A stretch of DNA of 64,000 nucleotides, from the NCBI RefSeq assembly GCF_051014685.1, contig NW_027479298.1, positions 62,001 through 126,000 of the forward strand, written 5' to 3'. Each line of letters opens with the position of its first letter. The stretch's first letter is position 1. Under the pieces are notes generated by a model. That model saw only the letters and a list, made by a program, of their open reading frames with translations. It was not told the origin of the DNA and did no database searches. The translations under genes and the position numbers were made by a program. The DNA is from Ptiloglossa arizonensis. Taxonomy: Eukaryota; Arthropoda; Insecta; Hymenoptera; Colletidae. Shown one piece after another: positions 22,836-34,693 of the stretch.

Positions 22836-23542
22836 GTTTCTACTTTCAGATGCAATAGGAATTTTTGGGTTAGGTCAATCCGTTCGCGAGATATGGGACT
22901 TTGAAGCCAAGAAATGGTTGCAAAGGCAAAAAATTTTTCGCAATTCTGCTGCTCCAAACGCTTAACCAGAATGGCCTACGGAAAAAATACACATACCATT
23001 GTAATCGGGCGAGTTTCTACTTTAAGATGCAACAGGAATTTTTGGGTTACGTCAATCCGTTCGCGAGATATGGGACTTTGAAGCCAAGAAATGGTTGAGA
23101 AGGCCAAAAATTTTCGCAATTCTGCTGCTCCAAACGCTTAACCAGAATGACCTAGTGAAAAAATACACATACCGTTGTAATCGGGCGAGTTTCTACTTTC
23201 AGATGCAACAGGAATTTTTGGGTTACGTCAATCCGTTCGCGAGATATGGGAGTTTGAAGACAAGAAATGGTTGAGAAAGCAAAAAATTTTTCGCAATTCT
23301 GCTGCTCCAAACGCTTAACCAGAATGGCCTAGGGAAAAAATACACATACCGTTGTAATCGGGCGAGTTTCTACTTTCAGATGCAATAGGAATTTTTGGGT
23401 TAGGTCAATCCGTTCGCGAGATATGGGACTTTGAAGCCAAGAAATGGTTGAGAAGGCAAAAAATTTTTCGCAATTCTGCTGCTCCAAACGCTTAACCAGA
23501 ATGGCCTAGGGAAAAAATACACATACCGTTGTAATCGGGCGA
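22836..23542 (+). repeat. 5-mer tandem, copy 2 (4 of 5 monomers)
   Basis: Same first two units as copy 1, including the 1-bp deletion in GGCCAAAAATTTTCGC and the TTTAAGATGC variant. One A unit (the third) is missing, so D follows directly. A further A unit closes the block. Confidence 0.8.
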
Positions 23543-26197
23543 GTTTCTACTTTCAGATGCAACAGGAATTTTTGGGTTAGGGCAATCCGTTCGCGAGATA
23601 TGGGAGTTTGAAGCCAAGAAATGGTAGAGAAGGCAAAAAATTTTTCACAATTCTGCTGCTCCAAACGCTTAACCAGAATGGCCTAGGGAAAAAATACACA
23701 TACCGTTGTAATCGGGCGAGTTTCTACTTTCAGATGCAATAGGAATTTTTGGGTTACGTCAATCCGTTCGCGAGATATGGGAGTTTGAAGACAAGAAATG
23801 GTTGAGAAAGCAAAAAATTTTTCGCAATTCTGCTGCTCCAAACGCTTAACCAGAATGGTCTAGGGAAAAAATACACATACCGTTGTAATCGGGCGAGTTT
23901 CTACTTTCAGATGCAACAGGAATTTTTGGGTTAGGTCAATCCGTTCGCGAGATATGGGAGTTTGAAGCTAAGAAATGGTTGAGAAGACAACAAATTTTTC
24001 GCAATTCTGCTGCTCCAAACGCTTAACCAGAATGACCTAGTGAAAAAATACACATACCGTTGTAATCGGGCGAGTTTCTACTTTCAGATGCAATAGGAAT
24101 TTTTGGGTTAGGTCAATCCGTTCGCGAGATATGGGACTTTGAAGCCAAGAAATGGTTGAGAAGGCAAAAAATTTTTCGCAATTCTGCTGCTCCAAACGCT
24201 TAACCAGAATGGCCTAGGGAAAAAATACACATACCGTTGTAATCGGGCGAGTTTCTACTTTCAGATGCAACAGCAATTTTTGGGTTACGTCAATCCGTTC
24301 GCGAGATATGGGAGTTTGAAGCTAAGAAATGGTTGAGAAGACAACAAATTTTTCGCAATTCTGCTGCTCCAAACGCTTAACCAGAATGGCCTAGGGAAAA
24401 AATACACATACCGTTGTAATCGGGCGAGTTTCTACTTTCAGATGCAATAGGAATTTTTGGGTTAGGGCAATCCGTTCGCGAGATATGGGAGTTTGAAGCC
24501 AAGAAATGGTAGAGAAGGCAAAAAATTTTTCACAATTCTGCTGCTCCAAACGCTTAACCAGAATGGCCTAGGGAAAAAATACACATACCGTTGTAATCGG
24601 GCGAGTTTCTACTTTCAGATGCAATAGGAATTTTTGGGTTAGGTCAATCCGTTCGCGAGATATGGGAGTTTGAAGACACGAAATGGTTGAGAAGGCAAAA
24701 AATTTTTCGCAATTCTGCTGCTCCGAACGCTTAACCAGAATGGCCTAGGGAAAAAATACACATACCGTTGTAATCGGGCGAGTTTCTACTTTCACATGCA
24801 ATAGGAATTTTTGGGTTAGGTCAATCCGTTCGCGAGATATGGGACTTTGAAGCCAAGAAATGGTTGAGAAGGCAAAAAATTTTTCGCAATTCTGCTGCTC
24901 CGAACGCTTAACCAGAATGGCCTAGGGAAAAAATACACATACCGTTGTAGTCGGGCGAGTTTCTACTTTCAGATGAAATAGGAATTTTTGGGTTAGGTCA
25001 ATCCGTTCGCGAGATATGGGACTTTGAAGCCAAGAAATGGTGGAGAAGGCAAAAAATTTTTCGCATTTCTGCTGCTCCAAACGCTTAACCAGAATGGCCT
25101 AGGGAAAAAATACACATACCTTTGTAATCGGGCGAGTTTCTAGTTTCAGATGCAATAGGAATTTTTGGGTTAGGTCAATCCGTTCGCGAGATATGGGTGT
25201 TTGAAGACACCAAATGGTTGAGAAGGCAAACAATTTTTCGCAATTCTGCTGCTCCAAACGCTTAACCAGAATGACCTAGTCAAAAAAATACACATACCGT
25301 TGTAATCGGGCGAGTTTCCACTTTCAGATGCAATAGGAATTTTTGGGTTAGGTCAATCCGTTCGCGAGATATGGGACTTTGAAGCCAAGAAATGGTGGAG
25401 AAGGCAAAAAATTTTTCGCATTTCTGCTGCTCCAAACGCTTAACCAGAATGGCCTAGGGAAAAATACACATACCGTTGTAATCGGGCGAGTTTCTACTTT
25501 CAGATGCAACAGGAATTTTTGGGTTACGTCAATCCGTTCGCGAGATATGGGAGTTTGAAGCTAAGAAATGGTTGAGAAGACAACAATTTTTTCGCACTTC
25601 TGCTGCTCCAAACGCTTAACCAGAATGGCCTAGGGAAAAAATACACATACCGTTGTAATCGGGCGAGCTTCTACTTTCAGATGCAATAGGAATTTTTGGG
25701 TTAGGTCAATCCGTTCGCGAGATATGGGACTTTGAAGCCAAGAAATGGTTGAGAAGGCAAAAAATTTTTCGCAATTCTGCTGCTCCAAACGCTTAACCAG
25801 AATGACCTAGGGAAAAAATACACATACCGTTGTAATCGGGCGAGTTTCTACTTTCAGATGCAATAGGAATTTTTGGGTTAGGTCAATCCGTTCGCGAGAT
25901 ATGGGAGTTTGAAGACAAGAAATGGTTGAGAAAGCAAAAAATTTTTCGCAATTCTGCTGCTCCAAACGCTTAACCAGAATGGCCTAGGGAAAAAATACAC
26001 ATACCGTTGTAATCGGGCGAGTTTCTACTTTCAGATGCAATAGGAATTTTTGGGTTAGGTCAATCCGTTCGCGAGATATGGGACTTTGAAGCCAAGAAAT
26101 GGTTGAAAAGGCAAAAAATTTTTCGCAATTCTGCTGCTCCAAACGCTTAACCAGAATGGCCTAGGGAAAAAATACACATACCGTTGTAATCGGGCGA
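23543..26197 (+). repeat. Mosaic, including undeleted relative of the 19-kb 4-mer
   Basis: About 15 monomers. 24070-24960 runs A, CAACAGCAATTTTT with GGTTACGTC/GCTAAG, GGGCAATCC/B, GACACGAAAT/CCGAACGC, CACATGC/A. That is the same order as 18949-20359 but with the full TGGTTGAGAAGGC. TGGTGGAG units sit near 25038 and 25393. Length variants are CCTAGTCAAAAAAAT (+1, about 25277) and GGGAAAAATACAC (-1, about 25460). Confidence 0.7.
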
Positions 26198-26905
26198 GTT
26201 TCTACTTTCAGATGCAACAGGAATTTTTGGGTTGTGTCAATCCGTTCGCGAGATATGGGAGTTTGAAGACAAGAAATGGTTGAGAAAGCAAAAAATTTTT
26301 CGCAATTCTGCTGCTCCAAACGCTTAACCAGAATGGCATAGGGAAAAAATACACATACCGTTGTAATCGGGCGAGTTTCTACTTTCAGATGCAATAGGAA
26401 TTTTTGGGTTAGGTCAATCCGTTCGCGAGATATGGGAGTTTGAAGCCAAGAAATGGTAGAGAAGGCAAAAAATTTTTCACAATTCTGCTGCTCCAAACGC
26501 TTAACCAGAATGGCCTAGGGAAAAAATACACATACCGTTTTAATCGGGCGAGTTTCTACTTTCAGATGCAACAGGAATTTTTGGGTTAGGTCAATCCGTT
26601 CGCGAGATATGGGAGTTTGAAGCTAAGAAATGGTTGAGAAGACAACAAATTTTTCGCAATTCTGCTGCTCCAAACGCTTAACCAGAATGGCCTAGGGAAA
26701 AAATACACATACCGTTGTAATCGGGCGAGTTTCTACTTTCAGATGCAATAGGAATTTTTGGGTTAGGTCAATCCGTTCGCGAGATATGGGACTTTGAAGC
26801 CAAGAAATGGTTGAGAAGGCAAAAAATTTTTCGCAATTCTGCTGCTCCAAACGCTTAACCAGAATGGCCTAGGGAAAAAATACACATACCGTTGTAATCG
26901 GGCGA
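26198..26905 (+). repeat. 4-mer tandem (708 bp), copy 1
   Basis: Order: CAACAGG/GGTTGTGTC/GACAAG with GAAAGC; B; C entered through CCGTTTTAATCGG (about 26535); A. The order and the CCGTTTTAATCGG marker recur exactly 708 bp later. Confidence 0.85.
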
Positions 26906-27613
26906 GTTTCTACTTTCAGATGCAACAGGAATTTTTGGGTTATGTCAATCCGTTCGCGAGATATGGGAGTTTGAAGACAAGAAATGGTTGAGGAAGCAAA
27001 AAATTTTTCGCAATTCTGCTGCTCCAAACGCTTAACCAGAATGGCCTAGGGAAAAAATACACATACCGTTGTAATCGGGCGAGTTTCTACTTTCAGATGC
27101 AATAGGAATTTTTGGGTTAGGTCAATCCGTTCGCGAGATATGGGAGTTTGAAGCCAAGAAATGGTAGAGAAGGCAAAAAATTTTTCACAATTCTGCTGCT
27201 CCAAACGCTTAACCAGAATGGCCTAGGGAAAAAATACACATACCGTTTTAATCGGGCGAGTTTCTACTTTCAGATGCAACAGGAATTTTTGGGTTAGGTC
27301 AATCCGTTCGCGAGATATGGGAGTTTGAAGCTAAGAAATGGTTGAGAAGACAACAAATTTTTCGCAATTCTGCTGCTCCAAACGCTTAACCAGAATGGCC
27401 TAGGGAAAAAATACACATACCGTTGTAATCGGGCGAGTTTCTACTTTCAGATGCAATAGGAATTTTTGGGTTAGGTCAATCCGTTCGCGAGATATGGGAG
27501 TTTGAAGCCAAGAAATGGTTGAGAAGGCAAAAAATTTTTCGCAATTCTGCTGCTCCAAACGCTTAACCAGAATGGCCTAGGGAAAAAATACACATACCGT
27601 TGTAATCGGGCGA
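26906..27613 (+). repeat. 4-mer tandem (708 bp), copy 2
   Basis: Matches 26198-26905 with GGTTATGTC for GGTTGTGTC, TGAGGAAGC for TGAGAAAGC, GGCCTAGGG for GGCATAGGG, and GGAG for GGAC in the fourth unit. No indel between copies. Confidence 0.85.
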
Positions 27614-29206
27614 GTTTCTACCTTCAGATGCAATAGGAATTTTTGGGTTAGGTCAATCCGTTCGCGAGATATGGGAGTTTGAAGCCAAAAAATGGTAGAG
27701 AAGGCAAAAAATTTTTCACAATTCTGCTGCTCCAAACGCTTAACCAGAATGGCCTAGGGAAAAAATAGAAAAACCGTTGTAATCGGGCGAGCTTCTACTT
27801 TCAGATGCAATAGGAATTTTTGGGTTAGGTCAATCCGTTCGCGGGATATGGGAGTTTGAAGACACGAAATGGTTGAGAAGGCAAAAAATTTTTCGCAATT
27901 CTGCTGCTCCGAACGCTTAAACAGAATGGCCTAGGGAAAAAATACACATACCGTTGTAATCGGGCGAGTTTCTACTTTCAGATGCAACAGGAATTTTTGG
28001 GTTAGGTCAATCCGTTCGCGAGATATGGGAGTTTGAAGCTAAGAAATGGTTGAGAAGACAACAAATTTTTCGCACTTCTGCTGCTCCAAACGCTTAACCA
28101 GTATGGCCTAGGGAAAAAATACACATACCGTTATAATCGGGCGAGTTTCTACTTTCAGATGCAATAGGAATTTTTGGGTTAGGTCAATCCGTTCGCGAGA
28201 TATGGGAGTTTGATGCCAAGAAATGGTTGAGAAGCCAAAAAATTTTTCGCAATTCTGCTGCTCCAAACGCTTAACCAGAATGGCCTAGGGAAAAAATACA
28301 CATACCGTTGTAATCGGGCGAGTTTCTACTTTCAGATGCAACAGGAATTTTTGGGTTAGGTCAATCCGTTCGCGAGATATGGGAATTTGAAGCTAAGAAA
28401 TGGTTGAGAAGACAACAAATTTTTCGCAATTCTGCTGCTCCAAACGCTTAACCAGAATGGCCTAGGGAAAAAATACACATACCGTTGTAATCGGGCGCGT
28501 TTCTACTTTCAGATGCAACAGGAATTTTTGGGTTAGGTCAATCCGTTCGCCAGATATGGGAGTTTGAAGCTAAGAAATGGTTGAGAAGGCCAAAAATTTT
28601 TCGCAATTCTGCTGCTCCAAACGCTTAACCAGAATGGCCTAGGGGAAAAATACACATACCGTTGTAATCGGGCGAGTTTCTACTTTCAGATGCAATAGGA
28701 ATTTTTGGGTTACGTCAATCTGTTCGCGAGATTTGGGAGTTTGAAGCTAAGAAATGGCTGAGAAGACAACAAATTTTTCGTACTTCTGCTGCTCCAAACG
28801 CTTAACCAGAATGGCCTAGGGAAAAAATACACATACCGTTGTAATCGGGTGAGTTTCTACTTTCAGATGCCATAGGAATTTTTAGGTTAGGTCAATCCGT
28901 TCGCGAGATATGGGACTTTGAAGCCAAGAAATGGTTGAGAAGGCAAAAAATTTTTCGCAATTCTGCTGCTCCAAACGCTCAACCAGAATGGCCTAGGGAA
29001 AAAATACACATACCGTTGTAATCGGGCGAGTTTCTACTTTCAGATGCAATAGGAATTTTTGGGTTAGGTCAATCCGTTCGCGAGATATGGGAGTTTGAAG
29101 CCAAGAAATGGTAGAGAAGGCAAAAAATTTTTCACAATTCTGTTGCTCCAAACGCTTAACCAGAATGGCCTAGGGAAAAAATAGAAAAACCGCTGTAATC
29201 GGGCGA
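27614..29206 (+). repeat. Nine monomers; contains the source order of the 21-mer offset copy (from 28499)
   Basis: B with ATAGAAAAACC (27766), F with GCGGGATATGG, C with CACTTC, an A/B hybrid, C with GGGAATTTG, then from 28499 the chain GGGCGCGTTTC, G-type with CCTAGGGGAAAAAT before it, GGGTGAG with GATGCCATAGG and TTTTTAGG, and B with CTGTTGCTCC and ATAGAAAAACC. The chain 28499 to about 29150 recurs at 32216, exactly +3717 = 21 x 177. Confidence 0.75.
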
Positions 29207-30799
29207 GTTTCCACTTTCAGATGCAATAGGAATTTTTGGGTTAGGTCAATCCGTTCGCGGGATATGGGAGTTTGAAGACACGAAATGGTTGAGAAGGCAA
29301 AAAATTTTTCGCAATTCTGCTGCTCCGAACGCTTAACCAGAATGGCCTAGGGAAAAAATACACATACCGTTGTAATCGGGCGAGTTTCTACTTTCAGATG
29401 CAATAGGAATTTTTGGGTTAGGTCAATCCGTTCGCGAGATATGGGACTTTGAAGCCAAGAAATGGTAGAGAAGGCAAAAAATTTTTCACAATTCTGCTGC
29501 TCCAAACGCTTAACCAGAATGGCCTAGGGAAAAAATACACATACCGTTGTAATCGGGCGAGTTTCTACTTTCAGATGCAATAGGAATTTTTGTGTTAGGT
29601 CAATCCGTTCGCGAGATATGGGACTTTGAAGCCAAGAAATGGTTGAGAAGGCAAAAAATTTTTCGCAATTCTGCTGCTCCAAACGCTTAACCAGAATGGC
29701 CTAGGGAAAAAATACACATACCGTTGTAATCGGGCGAGTTTCTACTTTCAGATGCAATAGGAATTTTGGGGTTAGGGCAATCCGTTCGCGAGATATGGGA
29801 GTTTGAAGCCAAGAAATGGTAGAGAAGGCAAAAAATTTTTCACAATTCTGCTGCTCCAAACGCTTAACCAGAATGGCCTAGGGAAAAAATACACATACCG
29901 TTGTAATCGGGCGAGTTTCTACTTTCAGATGCAATAGGAATTTTTGGGTTAGGTCAATCCGTTCGCGAGATATGGGACTTTGAAGCCAACAAATGGTTGA
30001 GAAGGCAAAAAATTTTTCGCAATTCTGCTGCTCCAAACGCTTAACCAGAATGGCCTAGGGAAAAAATACACATACCGCTGTAATCGGGCGAGTTTCTACC
30101 TTCAGATGCAATAGGAATATTTGGGTTAGGTCAATCCGTTCGCGAGATATGGGACTTTGAAGCCAAGAAATGGTTGAGAAGGCAAAAAATTTTTCGCAAT
30201 TCTGCTGCTCCAAACGCTTAACCAGAATGGCCTAGGGAAAAAATACACATACCGTTGTAATCGGGCGAGTTTCTACCTTCAGATGCAATAGGAATTTTTG
30301 GGTTAGGTCAATCCGTTCGCGAGATATGGGAGTTTGAAGCCAAGAAATGGTAGAGAAGGCAAAAAATTTTTCACAATTCTGCTGCTCCAAACGCTTAACC
30401 AGAATGGCCTAGGGAAAAAATACACATACCGTTGTAATCGGGCGAGTTTCTACTTTCAGATGCAACAGGAATTTTTGGGTTAGGTCAATCCGTTCGCCAC
30501 ATATGGGAGTTTGAAGCTAAGAAATGGTTGAGAAGGCAAAAAATTTTTCGCAATTCTGCTGCTCCAAACGCTTAACCAGAATGGCCTAGGGAAAAAATAC
30601 ACATACCGTTGTAATCGGGCGAGTTTCTACATTCAGATGCAATAGGAATTTTTGGGTTAGGTCAATCCGTTCGCGAGATATGGGAGTTTGAAGCCAAGAA
30701 ATGGTAGAGAAGGCAAAAAATTTTTCACAATTCTGTTGCTCCAAACGCTTAACCAGAATGGCCTAGGGAAAAAATAGAAAAACCGTTGTAATCGGGCGA
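29207..30799 (+). repeat. 9-mer HOR (1593 bp), copy 1
   Basis: Order: F (GTTTCCAC, GCGGGAT); A/B hybrid with GGAC and TTTTCAC; TTTTTGTGTT/A; TTTTGGGG/GGGCAATCC/B; A with GCCAACAAATGG; ACCGCTG/CTACCTTCAG/AATATTT; CTACCTTCAG/B; C with TTCGCCACATAT; B with CTGTTGCTCC and ATAGAAAAACC. It is followed by an almost identical copy. Confidence 0.85.
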
Positions 30800-32215
30800 G
30801 TTTCCACTTTCAGATGCAATAGGAATTTTTGGGTTAGGTCAATCCGTTCGCGGGATATGGGAGTTTGAAGACACGAAATGGTTGAGAAGGCAAAAAATTT
30901 TTCGCAATTCTGCTGCTCCGAACGCTTAACCAGAATGGCCTAGGGAAAAAATACACATACCGTTGTAATCGGGCGAGTTTCTACTTTCAGATGCAATAGG
31001 AATTTTTGGGTTAGGTCAATCCGTTCGCGAGATATGGGACTTTGAAGCCAAGAAATGGTAGAGAAGGCAAAAAATTTTTCACAATTCTGCTGCTCCAAAC
31101 GCTTAACCAGAATGGCCTAGGGAAAAAATACACATACCGTTGTAATCGGGCGAGTTTCTACTTTCAGATGCAATAGGAATTTTTGTGTTAGGTCAATCCG
31201 TTCGCGAGATATGGGACTTTGAAGCCAAGAAATGGTTGAGAAGGCAAAAAATTTTTCGCAATTCTGCTGCTCCAAACGCTTAACCAGAATGGCCTAGGGA
31301 AAAAATACACATACCGTTGTAATCGGGCGAGTTTCTACTTTCAGATGCAATAGGAATTTTGGGGTTAGGGCAATCCGTTCGCGAGATATGGGAGTTTGAA
31401 GCCAAGAAATGGTAGAGAAGGCAAAAAATTTTTCACAATTCTGCTGCTCCAAACGCTTAACCAGAATGGCCTAGGGAAAAAATACACATACCGTTGTAAT
31501 CGGGCGAGTTTCTACTTTCAGATGCAATAGGAATTTTTGGGTTAGGTCAATCCGTTCGCGAGATATGGGACTTTGAAGCCAACAAATGGTTGAGAAGGCA
31601 AAAAATTTTTCGCAATTCTGCTGCTCCAAACGCTTAACCAGAATGGCCTAGGGAAAAAATACACATACCGCTGTAATCGGGCGAGTTTCTACCTTCAGAT
31701 GCAATAGGAATATTTGGGTTAGGTCAATCCGTTCGCGAGATATGGGACTTTGAAGCCAAGAAATGGTTGAGAAGGCAAAAAATTTTTCGCAATTCTGCTG
31801 CTCCAAACGCTTAACCAGAATGGCCTAGGGAAAAAATACACATACCGTTGTAATCGGGCGAGTTTCTACCTTCAGATGCAATAGGAATTTTTGGGTTAGG
31901 TCAATCCGTTCGCGAGATATGGGAGTTTGAAGCCAAGAAATGGTAGAGAAGGCAAAAAATTTTTCACAATTCTGCTGCTCCAAACGCTTAACCAGAATGG
32001 CCTAGGGAAAAAATACACATACCGTTGTAATCGGGCGAGTTTCTACTTTCAGATGCAACAGGAATTTTTGGGTTATGTCAATCCGTTCGCCAGATATGGG
32101 AGTTTGAAGCTAAGAAATGGTTGAGAAGGCAAAAAATTTTTCGCAATTCTGCTGCTCCAAACGCTTAACCAGAATGGCCTAGGGAAAAAATACACATACC
32201 GTTGTAATCGGGCGC
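30800..32215 (+). repeat. 9-mer HOR, copy 2 (8 of 9 monomers)
   Basis: This repeats 29207-30622 at exactly +1593. The eighth unit differs (GGTTATGTC, TTCGCCAGATAT), and the ninth is replaced by the GGGCGCGTTTC unit that begins the 21-mer-offset chain. Confidence 0.85.
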
Positions 32216-33276
32216 GTTTCTACTTTCAGATGCAACAGGAATTTTTGGGTTAGGTCAATCCGTTCGCCAGATATGGGAGTTTGAAGCTAAGAAATGGTTG
32301 AGAAGGCCAAAAATTTTTCGCAATTCTGCTGCTCCAAACGCTTAACCAGAATGGCCTAGGGGAAAAATACACATACCGTTGTAATCGGGCGAGTTTCTAC
32401 TTTCAGATGCAATAGGAATTTTTGGGTTACGTCAATCCGTTCGCGAGATTTGGGAGTTTGAAGCTAAGAAATGGCTGAGAAGACAACAAATTTTTCGTAC
32501 TTCTGCTGCTCCAAACGCTTAACCAGAATGGCCTAGGGAAAAAATACACATACCGTTGTAATCGGGTGAGTTTCTATTTTCAGATGCCATAGGAATTTTT
32601 AGGTTAGGTCAATCCGTTCGCGAGATATGGGACTTTGAAGCCAAGAAATGGTTGAGAAGGCAAAAAATTTTTCGCAATTCTGCTGCTCCAAACGCTTAAC
32701 CAGAATGGCCTAGGGAAAAAATACACATACCGTTGTAATCGGGCGAGTTTCTACTTTCAGATGCAATAGGAATTTTTGGGTTAGGTCAATCCGTTCGCGA
32801 GATATGGGAGTTTGAAGCCAAGAAATGGTAGAGAAGGCAAAAAATTTTTCACAATTCTGCTGCTCCAAACGCTTAACCAGAATGGCCTAGGGAAAAATAC
32901 ACATACCGTTGTAATCGGGCGAGTTTCTACTTTCAGATGCAACAGGAATTTTTGGGTTAGGTCAATCCATTCGCGAGATATGGGAGTTTGAAGCTAAGAA
33001 ATGGTTGAGAAGACAACAAATTTTTCGCAATTCTGCTGCTCCAAACGCTTAACCAGAATGGCCTAGGGAAAAAATACACATACCGTTGTAATCGGGCGAG
33101 TTTCTACTTTCAGATGCAATAGGAATTTTTGGGTTAGGTCAATCCGTTCGCGAGATATGGGAGTTTGAAGCCAAGAAATGGTAGAGAAGGCAAAAAATTT
33201 TTCACAATTCTGTTGCTCCAAACGCTTAACCAGAATGGCCTAGGGAAAAAATAGAAAAACCGTTGTAATCGGGCGA
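32216..33276 (+). repeat. 21-mer-offset copy of 28499 onward
   Basis: GGGCGCGTTTC, CCTAGGGGAAAAAT, GATTTGGG/TGGCTGAG/CGTACTTC, GGGTGAG with GATGCCATAGG/TTTTTAGG, and B appear in the order seen at 28499. A unit with GGGAAAAATACAC (1 bp short) and a CAATCCATTCGC C unit are inserted before B with ATAGAAAAACC (33252). Confidence 0.75.
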
Positions 33277-34161
33277 GTTTCCACTTTCAGATGCAATAGG
33301 AATTTTTGGGTTAGGTCAATCCGTTCGCGGGATATGGGAGTTTGAAGACACGAAATGGTTGAGAAGGCAAAAAATTTTTCGCAATTCTGCTGCTCCGAAC
33401 GCTTAACCAGAATGGCCTAGGGAAAAAATACACATACCGTTGTAATCGGGCGAGTTTCTACTTTCAGATGCAATAGGAATTTTTGGGTTAGGTCAATCCG
33501 TTCGCGAGATATGGGACTTTGAAGCCAACAAATGGTTGAGAAGGCAAAAAATTTTTCGCAATTCTGCTGCTCCAAACGCTTAACCAGAATGGCCTAGGGA
33601 AAAAATACACATACCGCTGTAATCGGGCGAGTTTCTACCTTCAGATGCAATAGGAATATTTGGGTTAGGTCAATCCGTTCGCGAGATATGGGACTTTGAA
33701 GCCAAGAAATGGTTGAGAAGGCAAAAAATTTTTCGCAATTCTGCTGCTCCAAACGCTTAACCAGAATGGCCTAGGGAAAAAATACACATACCGTTGTAAT
33801 CGGGCGAGTTTCTACCTTCAGATGCAATAGGAATTTTTGGGTTAGGTCAATCCGTTCGCGAGATATGGGAGTTTGAAGCCAAGAAATGGTAGAGAAGGCA
33901 AAAAATTTTTCACAATTCTGCTGCTCCAAACGCTTAACCAGAATGGCCTAGGGAAAAAATACACATACCGTTGTAATCGGGCGAGTTTCTACTTTCAGAT
34001 GCAACAGGAATTTTTGGGTTAGGTCAATCCGTTCGCCAGATATGGGAGTTTGAAGCTAAGAAATGGTTGAGAAGGCAAAAAATTTTTCGCAATTCTGCTG
34101 CTCCAAACGCTTAACCAGAATGGCCTAGGGAAAAAATACACATACCGTTGTAATCGGGCGA
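33277..34161 (+). repeat. Contracted 9-mer (5 monomers)
   Basis: F is followed directly by the GCCAACAAATGG A unit, then ACCGCTG/AATATTT, CTACCTTCAG/B and the TTCGCCAGATAT C unit. Compared with 29207-30622, the second to fourth units are missing, a loss of 531 bp (3 x 177) in exact register. An unequal exchange within the 9-mer array is the simple explanation. Confidence 0.75.
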
Positions 34162-34693
34162 GTTTCTACCTTCAGATGCAATAGGAATTTTTGGGTTACG
34201 TCAATCCGTTCGCGAGATTTGGGAGTTTGAAGCTAAGAAATGGCTGAGAAGACAACAAATTTTTCGCACTTCTGCTGCTCCAAACGCTTAACCAGAATGG
34301 CCTAGGGAAAAAATACACATACCGTTGTAATCGGGTGAGTTTCTACTTTCAGATGCCATAGGAATTTTTAGGTTAGGTCAATCCGTTCGCGAGATTTGGG
34401 AGTTTGAAGCTAAGAAATGGCTGAGAAGACAACAAATTTTTCGCACTTCTGCTGCTCCAAACGCTTAACCAGAATGGCCTAGGGAAAAAATACACATACC
34501 GTTGCAATCGGGCGAGTTTCTACTTTCAGATGCAATAGGAATTTTTGGGTTAGGTCAATCCGTTCGCGAGATATGGGAGTTTGAAGCCAAGAAATGGTAG
34601 AGAAGGCAAAAAATTTTTCACAATTCTGTTGCTCCAAACGCTTAACCAGAATGGCCTAGGGAAAAAATAGAAAAAACCGTTGTAATCGGGCGA
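34162..34693 (+). repeat. G-type monomers and a B unit with insertion
   Basis: Two GATTTGGG/TGGCTGAG/CACTTC units (the second with GATGCCATAGG and TTTTTAGG), then B with CTGTTGCTCC and ATAGAAAAAACC, one A longer than its relatives. The unit enters through CCGTTGCAATCGG, a variant not seen elsewhere. Confidence 0.7.

Noticed and set aside
30601..30780. ATAGAAAAACC variant as a separate element junction
   Set aside because: The flanks are ordinary monomer in exact register. It is a three-base substitution cluster (CACAT to GAAAA) inherited in HOR copies, not an insertion.
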